64,000 nucleotides of DNA. Source: Pseudooceanicola batsensis HTCC2597. Its GTDB lineage: Bacteria > Pseudomonadota > Alphaproteobacteria > Rhodobacterales > Rhodobacteraceae. The notes beneath the pieces were generated by a model. It saw only the letters and a program-made list of their open reading frames with translations. It made no database searches and had not been told where the DNA came from. The translations under genes were made by a program, and so were the position numbers. Shown piece after piece: positions 27,011-36,201 of the stretch. The stretch's first letter is position 1; the number at the start of each line of letters is the position of its first letter. The stretch covers positions 2,015,739 through 2,079,738 of the forward strand of contig NZ_CH724131.1 of assembly GCF_000152725.1 (NCBI RefSeq). Reading direction: 5' to 3'.

Positions 27011-28477
27011 ATGCGGTTTCTCAGACACAGCCTGACCGGGCTTTTCCTGATGGCGGTCACGCTCGGGCTGATCGTCTACGCGGGCTCGGTCCTGCGTGAC
27101 GCCGTCGTCGCCCGCATGACCGAAGAGCCCCGGATGCCGCAGGCCCGCGAACGGGTCTTCGCGGTCAATCTGGTGACTGCCACGCCCGAGACGATCACCC
27201 CGGTCCTCACCGCCTTCGGCGAGATCCGCAGCCGCCGGACCCTCGAGATCCGCGCCGCCACGACCGGAACGGTCGTGGACCTGGCCGAGGATTTCGAGGA
27301 CGGGGCCGTGGTGACGCGCGGCCAGGTTCTCGCGCGGATCGACCCGGCCAATGCCCAGTCGGCCTTCGACCGTGCCGGCAACGACCTGCGGGACGCCGAG
27401 GTCGCTGCCCGCGATGCCGAACGTGCCGTCGCCATCGCCCGCGACACCCTGGCCGCCGCCGAGGAACAGGCCGCGCTGCAGCAACGCGCCTACGAGCGTC
27501 AGGTGGACCTGCGCGACCGCGGCGTCGGCAGCGCCTCGGCGGTGGAGAGCGCGGAACTGTCCGTCGCCGCGTCACGCCAGTCGGTCCTTTCGGCGCGCAA
27601 CGCGCTGGCCCAGGCCGAGACCCGGGTCGAAACCGCCGCCAATGCGCTGACACGCAGCCGGATCGCGCAGGACGAGGCGCAGCGCGACCTCGATGACACC
27701 ACCATCCGCGCCGAATTCGACGGCACCCTGACCGGGACGACGGCTGTCCAGGGCGGGCTCGTCTCGGCGAACGAGCAGCTGGCGCAGCTGGTCGATGCCG
27801 GCGCGCTCGAGGTGGCCTTCCGCGTCTCGACGACCCAGTACGCCCGGCTGCTGAACGACCAGGGCCGCCTGTTGCAGGCGCCCGTCCGGGTCACGCTCGA
27901 CGTGCAGGGCATCGCCCTCACGGCCGACGGCACGATCACCCGCGACAGCGCCGCCGTCGAGCAAGGCCAGACGGGCCGCAGGATCTTTGCCCGCCTCGAT
28001 ACCTCGCGCGGGCTGAAACCCGGCGATTTCGTCACCGTCTCGATCACCGAGCCGCCGCTGCAAGACGTTGTCCGCCTGCCCGCCACGGCGCTCGATGCCG
28101 CCGGAACGGTGCTGGCCATCACCGGTGAAGAACGGCTCGAGCCGCTTCAGGTGTCGCTGCTCAGGCGCCAGGGCGACGACGTTCTCGTCCGGGGCAAGAC
28201 CCTTGCGGGGCGCGAGATCGTCGCGCAGCGCTCGCCCCTTCTCGGAGCGGGGATCAAGGTCCGGCCCCTTCGGTCCGAGCCGCCGCCGAGGACGGAGGAA
28301 CCGGCCGAGACCGCGCTGGTCGAACTGACGCCGGAACGCCGCGAGAAACTGAAGGAGTTCATCACCTCCAACGACCGGCTGCCCGACGACATCAAGACCC
28401 GCATCCTCGCCCAGCTTGACGCTGACCGCGTGCCGGCGGCCATGATCCGGCGCATCGAATCCCGGATGGGGGGCTGA
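27011..28477 (+). CDS. RND efflux periplasmic adaptor (membrane fusion protein)
   Basis: 488 residues: N-terminal membrane anchor (about 10-30), beta-barrel and lipoyl halves (RSRRTLEIRAATTGTVVDL; DDTTIRAEFDGTLTG), and a long Ala/Arg/Gln-rich alpha-hairpin (about 120-220). The C-terminal extension, about 70 residues after the membrane-proximal domain, contains a charged helix ELTPERREKLKEFITSND. It links the inner-membrane pump to an outer-membrane channel, and none is encoded adjacent. ATG 27011 was preferred to an upstream in-frame GTG because the anchor starts there. Confidence 0.92.
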   Translation: MRFLRHSLTGLFLMAVTLGLIVYAGSVLRDAVVARMTEEPRMPQARERVFAVNLVTATPETITPVLTAFGEIRSRRTLEIRAATTGTVVDLAEDFEDGAVVTRGQVLARIDPANAQSAFDRAGNDLRDAEVAARDAERAVAIARDTLAAAEEQAALQQRAYERQVDLRDRGVGSASAVESAELSVAASRQSVLSARNALAQAETRVETAANALTRSRIAQDEAQRDLDDTTIRAEFDGTLTGTTAVQGGLVSANEQLAQLVDAGALEVAFRVSTTQYARLLNDQGRLLQAPVRVTLDVQGIALTADGTITRDSAAVEQGQTGRRIFARLDTSRGLKPGDFVTVSITEPPLQDVVRLPATALDAAGTVLAITGEERLEPLQVSLLRRQGDDVLVRGKTLAGREIVAQRSPLLGAGIKVRPLRSEPPPRTEEPAETALVELTPERREKLKEFITSNDRLPDDIKTRILAQLDADRVPAAMIRRIESRMGG

Positions 28478-28479
28478 AC

Positions 28480-31400
28480 ATGATCGCCGCACCCGGAGCC
28501 GCCGGAGGCCTCCTGTCGTATTTCGCCCGCCACAGGACCGCCGCGAACCTGCTTCTGGTCGTGCTCCTGTCGCTTGGCATATCCGCCGTCCCGCAGATGC
28601 GGGCCCAGTTCCTGCCCGACACCGTGGTCGACAACATCGGCGTCTCGGTCGCCTGGGACAGCGCGGGCGCCGAGGATATCGACGCGGCCATCGTCCAGCT
28701 GATGGAGCCCGCATTGCAGGCGGTCGAGGGGGTCGAAAGCTCCTGGGCCAGCTCGCGCGAGGGGCGCGCCACCATCAGCCTGGAATTCGAACCCGGCTGG
28801 GACATGTCCCGCGCCGGCGACGACGTACAGGCCGCGGTGGACGCGGTGACCAACCTGCCCGCCGAGGCCGAGGATCCCGAGATCCGGCGCGGCGGCTGGC
28901 GCGGCCGGGTGACGGATGTGGTGATCACCGGTCCCGTCGGGGTGGACCAGCTCGGGCGGTTCGCGGACGAATTCGTCACGCGCCTCTTCGCCGAGGGGGT
29001 CACCCGCACCACGATCAGGGGCGTCGCCGCCCCCCAGACCATCGTCGAGGTCCCTTCGGTCAACCTCATCGCCCATGACGTCACCATGGCCGAAATCGCC
29101 GCCGCCATCGCGGCCGAGGTCGATGCCGACCCCGCGGGCGATGTCGCGGGCGCCAATGCCCGCGTCCGTACCGGGGTCGAGAAACGCAGCGCCGACCAGA
29201 TCGCGGGCATCGCCCTGCGGTCCAACCCCGACGGCTCCTCGCTGACCGTGGGCGACGTCGCCAGCATCCGGGTCGAGGGCACGGCCCGCCTGCGCAGCTA
29301 CTTCGTCGGCGAGCATCCCGCCATCTCGGTCCGCATCGACCGGTCCGCCCAGGGCGATGCCATCCGGATCCAGAGGCAGGTCGAAGAGGTTGCCGCCGAA
29401 ATGGTCCCGACCCTGCCCGAAGGGACATCGATCGACCTGATCCGCACCCGGGCCGAGACCATCACGAGCCGCCTGGACATCCTGCTCGACAACGGGCTTG
29501 TGGGGCTCGGGCTCGTCCTCGTGCTGCTGTTCCTCTTTCTCAATGCCCGCACCGCCTTCTGGGTCGCCGCCGGCATCCCGGTCGCGATGCTCACAGCCAT
29601 CGCGCTGATGTACGCCGCGGGTCTGACGATCAACATGATCTCGCTCTTTGCGCTGATCATCACCACCGGCATCGTCGTGGACGACGCCATCGTGGTGGGC
29701 GAACATGCCGATGCCCGCGCCCGCAAGCTGGGCGAAAGCCCCTACGTCGCCGCCGAGAACGCCGCCCGCCGCATGGCCATGCCGGTCTTCTCCGCGACGC
29801 TGACCACCGTCATCGCGTTTTTTGGCCTGACTGCGATCGACGGCCGCTTCGGCGACATGATCGCCGACATTCCCTTCACGGTGATCGCCGTGCTGATCGC
29901 CTCGCTCGTCGAGTGCTTTCTCATCCTGCCCCGGCACATGGCCCATGCGCTCGGCCATACCGGCCGCAGTCACTGGTACGACTGGCCCTCGCGCCAGGTG
30001 AACCGCGGTTTCGGCTGGGTGCGGGACAGGCTGTTCCGGCCGTTTATCGCCATCACCGTCCGCGCCCGCTATCCCGTTCTGGCGCTGCTGGTCGTCGCAC
30101 TGTCGAGCCAGGTGGCGCTGCTGATCGGCGGCGAGGTGCCATGGCGCTTTTTCAACGCTCCGGAACGCGCCTCGATCAGCGGCAATTTCATGATGGCCGA
30201 AGGCGCCACGCGCGAAGACACCCGCCAGCAGTTGCGGTTGTTGCAGCAATCCGTGGAATCCGTCGCCGCCGAGTACGAGGACGAGCACGGCCGCAGCCCC
30301 GTCGCCTATGCCCTGGCCGAGATCGGCGGCAACACCGGCCGCGGTCTCGCGGGCGCCGATACCAAGAGCGGGGATCTTCTGGGCGGCATCGCCATCGAAC
30401 TGATCGAACCGGACGACCGCCCCTATTCCAGCTTCGCCTTTCTGGGGGACCTGCAGGACCGGGTCGAGCGCCACCCCCTCCTGGAGGAACTCAGCTTTCG
30501 CGGCTGGCGGCACGGGCCGGGCGGTGACGCGCTCGACGTGCAGTTCTACGGCGCCCTGTCCGACGATCTGAAAGCGGCGAGCGAGGCGCTCAAGGAAGAG
30601 CTGCTCGCCTTCCCCGAGGTCTCGGCGGTCGAGGACAACCTGGCCTACGACAAGGAGGAACTGATCCTCGAACTGACACCGCAGGGGCAGGCGCTCGGCT
30701 TTACCATAGACGAACTGGGCCGCGTCCTGCGCAACCGTCTGAACGGGATCGAGGCTGCGACCTTCCCCGACGGCCCCCGCAGCGCCAGCATCCGCGTCGA
30801 GCTGCCCGAGAACGAACTGACCGCAGATTTCCTCGAACGGACGCAGTTGCGTTCCGGCACCGGCAGCTACGTGCCCCTTGCCGATATCGTCCGCGTCGAC
30901 CGGCGCACCGGCTTTTCGACCGTCCGGCGCGAGAACGGGCTGCGGCTGATCTCGGTCAACGGCGACATCTCGGAGGACGACCCCGCCCGGGCCGCCGAAA
31001 TCCAGGAGGCCCTGCAGACCGAGATCCTGCCCCGCATCGCCAGCGAACACCAGGTCGACTGGCGGATCTCGGGTCTCAGCGAACAGGAGAGCGATTTTCT
31101 GGACGACGCCCGCAACGGCCTGATCTTCGTGCTCGTCGGGATCTACCTCGTGCTCGCCTGGGTCTTCTCCAGCTGGACCCGACCCCTCGTGGTCATGGCG
31201 ATCATCCCCTTCGGACTGGTCGGAACGGTCTACGGTCATCACGTCTGGGACGTGCCGCTGTCGATGTTCACCGTCGTAGGCCTGCTCGGGATGACGGGGA
31301 TCATCATCAACGACTCGATCGTTCTGGTGACCACGATCGACGAATATGCCGAGACGCGCGGCCTGATGCCCTCGATCATCGAGGGGACGGCGGACAGGTT

Positions 31401-31872
31401 GCGGCCGGTGATGCTCACCACCCTGACGACGGTTCTCGGCCTCGCCCCCCTGCTCTACGAACAATCGAGCCAGGCGCAGTTCCTCCGGCCGACCGTCATC
31501 ACGCTGGTCTACGGGCTGGGCTTCGGGATGGTGCTCGTTCTCATGATCGTTCCGGCCCTGCTTGGCGTGCAGGATGACGTCGCCCGGCTGATCGCCGCCT
31601 GGAAGCGCGGCCTGCGCGCGCGGCGCGCCGAGGGGCTGCGCCTCGCCACCCGCGCGGCAACCGTCGTGATCCTGGCCTGGCTGGGCGCTACACTGGGCTG
31701 GACCGCCGTGACAGGGACACTGCCGGGCGTTCTGGCCGGCTTGATGCCGGGTGCTTCCCCCATGGCGGCGGCACTGGTCCTGTTTGTCGCCGGCGTTGCG
31801 GTGGTGACGCTCGGGACCTATCTGGTGGCCGCTCTCGCGTGGGCCGCCAGCCGGAGACAGGTGCGAAGCTAA
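28480..31872 (+). CDS. RND efflux transporter, inner-membrane permease
   Basis: 1130 residues, AcrB/MdtB-type proton antiporter. It has 12 hydrophobic helices in two repeats, with large periplasmic loops after helix 1 and helix 7. The helix-4-like segment LFALIITTGIVVDDAIVVGEHAD carries the paired Asp used for proton relay. The C-terminus has an additional hydrophobic stretch (residues about 1060-1125) beyond the usual end, giving two extra helices. It starts 2 nt after the adaptor stop, so they form an operon. The substrate is unknown. Confidence 0.94.
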   Translation: MIAAPGAAGGLLSYFARHRTAANLLLVVLLSLGISAVPQMRAQFLPDTVVDNIGVSVAWDSAGAEDIDAAIVQLMEPALQAVEGVESSWASSREGRATISLEFEPGWDMSRAGDDVQAAVDAVTNLPAEAEDPEIRRGGWRGRVTDVVITGPVGVDQLGRFADEFVTRLFAEGVTRTTIRGVAAPQTIVEVPSVNLIAHDVTMAEIAAAIAAEVDADPAGDVAGANARVRTGVEKRSADQIAGIALRSNPDGSSLTVGDVASIRVEGTARLRSYFVGEHPAISVRIDRSAQGDAIRIQRQVEEVAAEMVPTLPEGTSIDLIRTRAETITSRLDILLDNGLVGLGLVLVLLFLFLNARTAFWVAAGIPVAMLTAIALMYAAGLTINMISLFALIITTGIVVDDAIVVGEHADARARKLGESPYVAAENAARRMAMPVFSATLTTVIAFFGLTAIDGRFGDMIADIPFTVIAVLIASLVECFLILPRHMAHALGHTGRSHWYDWPSRQVNRGFGWVRDRLFRPFIAITVRARYPVLALLVVALSSQVALLIGGEVPWRFFNAPERASISGNFMMAEGATREDTRQQLRLLQQSVESVAAEYEDEHGRSPVAYALAEIGGNTGRGLAGADTKSGDLLGGIAIELIEPDDRPYSSFAFLGDLQDRVERHPLLEELSFRGWRHGPGGDALDVQFYGALSDDLKAASEALKEELLAFPEVSAVEDNLAYDKEELILELTPQGQALGFTIDELGRVLRNRLNGIEAATFPDGPRSASIRVELPENELTADFLERTQLRSGTGSYVPLADIVRVDRRTGFSTVRRENGLRLISVNGDISEDDPARAAEIQEALQTEILPRIASEHQVDWRISGLSEQESDFLDDARNGLIFVLVGIYLVLAWVFSSWTRPLVVMAIIPFGLVGTVYGHHVWDVPLSMFTVVGLLGMTGIIINDSIVLVTTIDEYAETRGLMPSIIEGTADRLRPVMLTTLTTVLGLAPLLYEQSSQAQFLRPTVITLVYGLGFGMVLVLMIVPALLGVQDDVARLIAAWKRGLRARRAEGLRLATRAATVVILAWLGATLGWTAVTGTLPGVLAGLMPGASPMAAALVLFVAGVAVVTLGTYLVAALAWAASRRQVRS

Positions 31873-31890
31873 ACGGGTCAGGCCGGAGGT

Positions 31891-32691
31891 TCAGCCTGCC
31901 GGACAGCCCCTGATATCGACGGCCTTGCGGTCGCCCAGAACGGTGAGCCGCAGTCCCGAGCGGTCCAGCATGACCGCGCCGGCGCCCGCCACCAGTTCGG
32001 CGGTCGCGACAAGGGTGCCGCCCTCGCGCCGGGTCTCGGATTCCGACACCCAGATCGAGGGATCGTCGGTCTCGATCACCACGACCTCGTCGCCGCCGGC
32101 CGATGGCATCTCGATCTCGGCGCGCAAGCTGATCGACCCAGAGGCGGGCCGGATGTCGCAGGACACCGCCCGCACCCCCGCCTCGCGTGCCGAATAGGGC
32201 TGATCGGCAAGCGCCGCCGCGATGGCCGGCTCGGGGCGCCGCGTGTCGGGCAGAGAAAGCTCCGACAGATCGACGACCATGGGCACGCAGATATCCTCGC
32301 AGATCCCCAGCTGGATCTGCCCGTCCAGGCTGACCGGGCCCGGTGCGCCCAGCAGGATCCTCAGCGGCAACACGACCCGGTCGTGATAGCCGATGGACCT
32401 GTAGCCGTTGCTCCAGAACACGTCCGGCCGGGGCCAGATCACTTCGACATGCCGCACGTTGTCCGACCCGCTCCAGTTGAAGACCGGCGGAACGCCCGCG
32501 TCGCCCGGTGCGCGCCAGTAGGTTTTCCACCCGGCGCTCAGATCGAGCTCGATCGCCGCCATGTGCGATCCGTCCGCCTGCCGCCATCCCGGCAGGACCC
32601 GCACCGACAGGTTGTCGGCATAGGGGTTGGCCATCGGCAGGGCGGGCAGCAGAAGGCCGGCCATGAGTGTCAGGGTGCGAAACGTCGTCAT
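31891..32691 (-). CDS. exported DsbD N-terminal-domain-like protein
   Basis: 266 residues with a signal peptide ending LPMANPYA and an immunoglobulin-like domain containing GWKTYWRAPGDAG, the FWSNGYRSIGYHDRVVLPL block and a redox-looking GICEDICVP (CxxxC). This matches the DsbD-alpha-like proteins annotated as protein-disulfide reductase DsbD domain-containing. It probably receives electrons in the periplasm. No DsbD beta or gamma domain is encoded. Confidence 0.88.
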   Translation of the reverse strand: MTTFRTLTLMAGLLLPALPMANPYADNLSVRVLPGWRQADGSHMAAIELDLSAGWKTYWRAPGDAGVPPVFNWSGSDNVRHVEVIWPRPDVFWSNGYRSIGYHDRVVLPLRILLGAPGPVSLDGQIQLGICEDICVPMVVDLSELSLPDTRRPEPAIAAALADQPYSAREAGVRAVSCDIRPASGSISLRAEIEMPSAGGDEVVVIETDDPSIWVSESETRREGGTLVATAELVAGAGAVMLDRSGLRLTVLGDRKAVDIRGCPAG

Positions 32692-32826
32692 GCAAGACAG
32701 ATGCCGCGCCCCTGGCTCAATGCCAACTCACTTTCCGGCGAGAGATGTTTCCGGCCTCCGACCGTTGAAACCCGGCCACAAAGACACCACACTCGTGAAC
32801 AGGCCCGCCGCTCGGCCTCTTTCCAG

Positions 32827-33408
32827 ATGACGGACAGGATTTTGCAGAACGCTCTCGATCTTTCCGGCCACGTTCTGATGGCCATGCCGGACATGGGTGA
32901 CGACCGGTTCACCCGCAGCGTCATCCTGATCTGCGCCCATTCCGAGGATGGCGCGATGGGACTCATGGTGAACCTGCGGACCGACGACGTCGCCCTCTCG
33001 GACCTGGCCGAGCAGCTGGACATGGAAACCGCGCCGCAATTCCACGACCGCCCGCTGCATTCCGGCGGCCCGGTGGAACAGGAGCGTGGCTTCGTCCTGC
33101 ATTCGCCGGATTATCACAGCGCCATCTCGACCATGGCGGTGACCTCCGAAATCTCCCTTACCGGCACGCTCGACGTGATCGAGGAACTGGCGAACGGCAA
33201 GGGACCGGAGCACGCGCTGGTGATGCTCGGCTATTGCGGATGGGGGCCCGGGCAGCTGGAAAGCGAACTGGCCCGGAACGCCTGGCTGGTCGGCGACGCC
33301 CCCTTCGACCTGATCTTCGGCACGCCCGACGCCCGCAAATGGGAGGCCGCGCTGGCCAACCAGAACATCAGCGCCCTCAACCTGTCATCGACCCAGGGTC
33401 ACGCCTGA
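32827..33408 (+). CDS. YqgE/AlgH family protein
   Basis: 193 residues, cytoplasmic, with the family blocks GHVLMAMPDMGDDRFTRSVILICAH, HSGGPVEQERGFVLHS, and LGYCGWGPGQLESELARNAWL. Molecular function is unknown. ATG 32827 (MTDRILQNALDL) was chosen over the long upstream frame. It overlaps the convergent Sua5 gene by 10 nt at the 3' ends. Confidence 0.93.
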   Translation: MTDRILQNALDLSGHVLMAMPDMGDDRFTRSVILICAHSEDGAMGLMVNLRTDDVALSDLAEQLDMETAPQFHDRPLHSGGPVEQERGFVLHSPDYHSAISTMAVTSEISLTGTLDVIEELANGKGPEHALVMLGYCGWGPGQLESELARNAWLVGDAPFDLIFGTPDARKWEAALANQNISALNLSSTQGHA

Positions 33409-34343
33409 CGCGGCGCGGCCGCACGCCTCAGCCGGTCGTTGATCGCGCGGCCCAGCCCGTGATCGGGAACCGGCGCAACGGCGATCCGCTCGGAACCCTG
33501 CGCGTCGAGCGTATGGAAATGCCGGAAAAGGTTCGCCGCCGCTTCCGCCAGATCTCCGGTCTCGGAAAGGTTCAGGTCGCATGTCACCGGGCCGAACCCC
33601 AGATAGGTCTCGCCGGGCTCGGGCGCGGTCACGCCGATCCGGACCTGGCCGGAGGGCGCGTAATGCGACGCCAGCTGCCCCGGGGCGTCGATCCGCCCGG
33701 TCGCGCCGCGCCGGCGCGGCGTCTCTCCCATGACGGAGGCCAGATCCTCGGCCGTGACGCCCCCGTCGCGCAGGATCACCGGGGCGTCGCCGTCGAACCC
33801 GACGATCGTGCTCTCCAGCCCGACGCCGCACTCTCCGCCGTCCAGCACCGCATCGATCCGGCCCGCCAGCCCCGCCATCACATGCGCGGCAGTCACCGGG
33901 CTCACGCGTCCGGAGGGGTTCGCCGAGGGGGCCGCCAGTCCGCCGCCGAAGGCCGTCAGCAGTGATCGCGCCACCGGGTGCGCCGGCATCCGCACCGCCA
34001 GCGTCGGCAGGCCCGCCGTGACCAGGGGCGACACCGGCGCCGCCTCGCGCAGCGGCAGCACCAGGGTCAGGGGGCCGGGCCAGAAGGCCTCGATCAGGGC
34101 CGCGGCTTCGGCGGAGACCCGCACCAGCCGGCCGACGAGATCCGGATCGGCGACATGCACGATCAGCGGGTTGAAGCTGGGCCGGCCCTTGGCGGCATAG
34201 ATCGCGGCCACGGCCCTGTCGTCCGCGGCATCCCCCGCCAGGCCGTAGACCGTCTCGGTCGGCATCGCGACCAGCCCGCCCGAGCGCAGGAGGGCGGCGG
34301 CGCGGTCGAGACCGTCATCGGTGGGTTTCAGCAGCTCGGTCAT
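33399..34343 (-). CDS. L-threonylcarbamoyladenylate synthase (Sua5/YwlC type)
   Basis: 314 residues. The N-terminal YrdC domain (about 1-200) has PTETVYGLAGDA, KGRPSFNPLIVHV and SANPSGRVSP; it makes threonylcarbamoyl-AMP for the t6A37 modification of ANN-decoding tRNAs. A C-terminal Sua5 domain (about 215-314) with SHYAPSGQVRI follows, so this is the longer Sua5 form rather than short TsaC. ATG 34343 gives the usual start MTELLKPTDDGLDRAA. Confidence 0.95.
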   Translation of the reverse strand: MTELLKPTDDGLDRAAALLRSGGLVAMPTETVYGLAGDAADDRAVAAIYAAKGRPSFNPLIVHVADPDLVGRLVRVSAEAAALIEAFWPGPLTLVLPLREAAPVSPLVTAGLPTLAVRMPAHPVARSLLTAFGGGLAAPSANPSGRVSPVTAAHVMAGLAGRIDAVLDGGECGVGLESTIVGFDGDAPVILRDGGVTAEDLASVMGETPRRRGATGRIDAPGQLASHYAPSGQVRIGVTAPEPGETYLGFGPVTCDLNLSETGDLAEAAANLFRHFHTLDAQGSERIAVAPVPDHGLGRAINDRLRRAAAPRQA

Positions 34344-34473
34344 GCGGGACCCTGTCGTGACGCGGCGTCCGGAAAACGCGCGGGCGGCGGTGTCTGGCCA
34401 TCGCGGCCAAAGCCGTGCATAGAAGACGCCGCGCCACTTGCCAAGCACGGCACCGCAAACCGAGGAGGATCCC

Positions 34474-36201
34474 ATGCCGTATCGCTCTCCCGTTTCCGAG
34501 TACAAATTCGTTCTCGACCACGTGGTCGGTTTCGGCGATGTCGCCGCGACCGAAACCTATGCCGAGGCGACGCCCGACACCGTCGACGCGATCCTCTCCG
34601 AGGTCGGAAAGCTTGCCGACGAGGTCTTCGCCCCCCTCAACCGGAGCGGCGACATAGACCCGGCGCGCCTGGAAAACGGCGTTGTACGGACTTCGAAAGG
34701 TTTCGCCGACGGCTATGCCGCGCTGGTGGAGGGTGGCTGGCTGGGGCTTGCCGCCCCTGCGGAACACGGCGGCATGGGGCTTCCTCAGACGCTCAACTGC
34801 GCGGTGAACGATTTCCTCTCGGCCTCGTGCCTGTCGCTCGGCCTGAACCCGTTGCTGACGCAGGGTCAGATCGAGGCGCTGCAACATCACGCCCCGGACT
34901 GGATGAAGGAGCTCTACCTGCCCAGGCTGATCTCGGGCGAATGGACCGGCACCATGAACCTGACCGAGCCCCAGGCCGGATCGGATGTGGGTGCGCTGAC
35001 CACCCGCGCCGTGGCGCAGGATGACGGCACCTATGCCGTGACCGGGCAGAAGATCTACATCTCTTGGGGCGATCACGACTTTGGCGGCAATGTCTGCCAC
35101 CTCGTTCTCGCCCGCCTGCCCGAGGCGCCCGCCGGCACAAGGGGCATCAGCCTCTTCATGGTGCCCAAGTACATTCCCGACGCGGATGGCAACCTCGGCG
35201 ATCCCAACAGCCTGCGGGTCGTGTCGCTGGAGCACAAGATGGGCCTGCACGGCTCTCCGACCTGCGTGATGCAGTTCGATGGCGCGACCGGCTGGCTCGT
35301 CGGCGAAGAGAACAAGGGCATGGCCGCGATGTTCACCATGATGAACAACGCCCGGCTCGGCGTCGGCATGCAGGGCATCGGCATCGCCGAGGGCGCGCTG
35401 CAACATGCCATCGTCTACGCCCTGGAGCGCAAGCAGGGCCGCACCCCGCTCGAGGGCGCGGAGGGCGGCACCGGAACCATCCTCGACCATGCCGACGTGC
35501 GGCGCATGATCGCCACCATGCGGGCCGACACGTTCGCCGCGCGGTCCATCGCTCTGGCCTGCGGCGTGGCCATCGACATGGCCGCCGCGACGGGCGACGC
35601 GGCCTGGAAGGCGCGGGCGGCCTTTCTCACCCCGATCGCCAAGGGCTTCGGGACGGACACCGGCATGCGGGTCTCGGAGATGGGGGTGCAGGTCCACGGC
35701 GGCATGGGTTACGTCGAAGAGACGGGCGCCGCCCAGTATTCCCGCGACGTCCGGGTGACGGCCATCTACGAAGGCACCAACGGCATCCAGGCGATGGACA
35801 TGGTGGCCCGCAAGATGATGGACGGTGGCGATGCGGCCAACGCGCTGATCGACGAGATCTCGGCCACGGCCGAAAAGGCCCGCGCCGACCTTCCGGAACT
35901 GGGCGAATCGCTCTGGGAAGCGGCCGAGACGCTGCGCGAAGCGACCGAATGGATGGTCTCGCGGGGCGAGCTGAACGAACGGTTCGCCGGGGCGGTTCCC
36001 TATCTCACGGGGTTCGCCCGCGTGCTCGGCGCGCATTTCCACCTGCGCGCCGCCCTGGCCGAGGGCGGCGATGGCCCGCGCACGAGGCTGGCCCGGTTCT
36101 ACGTCAACCGGCTGCTGCCTGAACACGTGGGGCACCTGGCGCATGCGACCTGCGGCGCCGGGGACCTCTATGCACTGACGACCGAGGAACTGACGGCTTG
36201 A
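34474..36201 (+). CDS. acyl-CoA dehydrogenase, long form (DmdC-like subgroup)
   Basis: 575 residues. FAD-dependent acyl-CoA dehydrogenase core with MNLTEPQAGSDVGAL, EHKMGLHGSPTC and VHGGMGYVEETGAAQYSRD. The catalytic Glu lies in IYEGTNGIQAMD, and a C-terminal about 110-residue helical extension is present. This architecture includes DmdC (methylmercaptopropionyl-CoA dehydrogenase of DMSP demethylation) as well as fatty-acid enzymes; the substrate cannot be decided here. GAGGAGGATCCC precedes ATG 34474. Its TGA overlaps the TTG start of the MBL gene, forming a three-gene operon. Confidence 0.9.
   Translation: MPYRSPVSEYKFVLDHVVGFGDVAATETYAEATPDTVDAILSEVGKLADEVFAPLNRSGDIDPARLENGVVRTSKGFADGYAALVEGGWLGLAAPAEHGGMGLPQTLNCAVNDFLSASCLSLGLNPLLTQGQIEALQHHAPDWMKELYLPRLISGEWTGTMNLTEPQAGSDVGALTTRAVAQDDGTYAVTGQKIYISWGDHDFGGNVCHLVLARLPEAPAGTRGISLFMVPKYIPDADGNLGDPNSLRVVSLEHKMGLHGSPTCVMQFDGATGWLVGEENKGMAAMFTMMNNARLGVGMQGIGIAEGALQHAIVYALERKQGRTPLEGAEGGTGTILDHADVRRMIATMRADTFAARSIALACGVAIDMAAATGDAAWKARAAFLTPIAKGFGTDTGMRVSEMGVQVHGGMGYVEETGAAQYSRDVRVTAIYEGTNGIQAMDMVARKMMDGGDAANALIDEISATAEKARADLPELGESLWEAAETLREATEWMVSRGELNERFAGAVPYLTGFARVLGAHFHLRAALAEGGDGPRTRLARFYVNRLLPEHVGHLAHATCGAGDLYALTTEELTA

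Noticed and set aside
28147-31464. 1105-codon open frame antisense to the RND pump
   Set aside because: Long antisense frames are expected in DNA this GC-rich. The translation is Gly/Asp/Arg-rich with no domain, and the plus strand encodes a clear AcrB-type protein.
34315-36144. 609-codon frame antisense to the acyl-CoA dehydrogenase
   Set aside because: Mirror-frame artefact. The His/Gly/Arg-rich translation has no recognisable fold, while the sense strand has complete family motifs.
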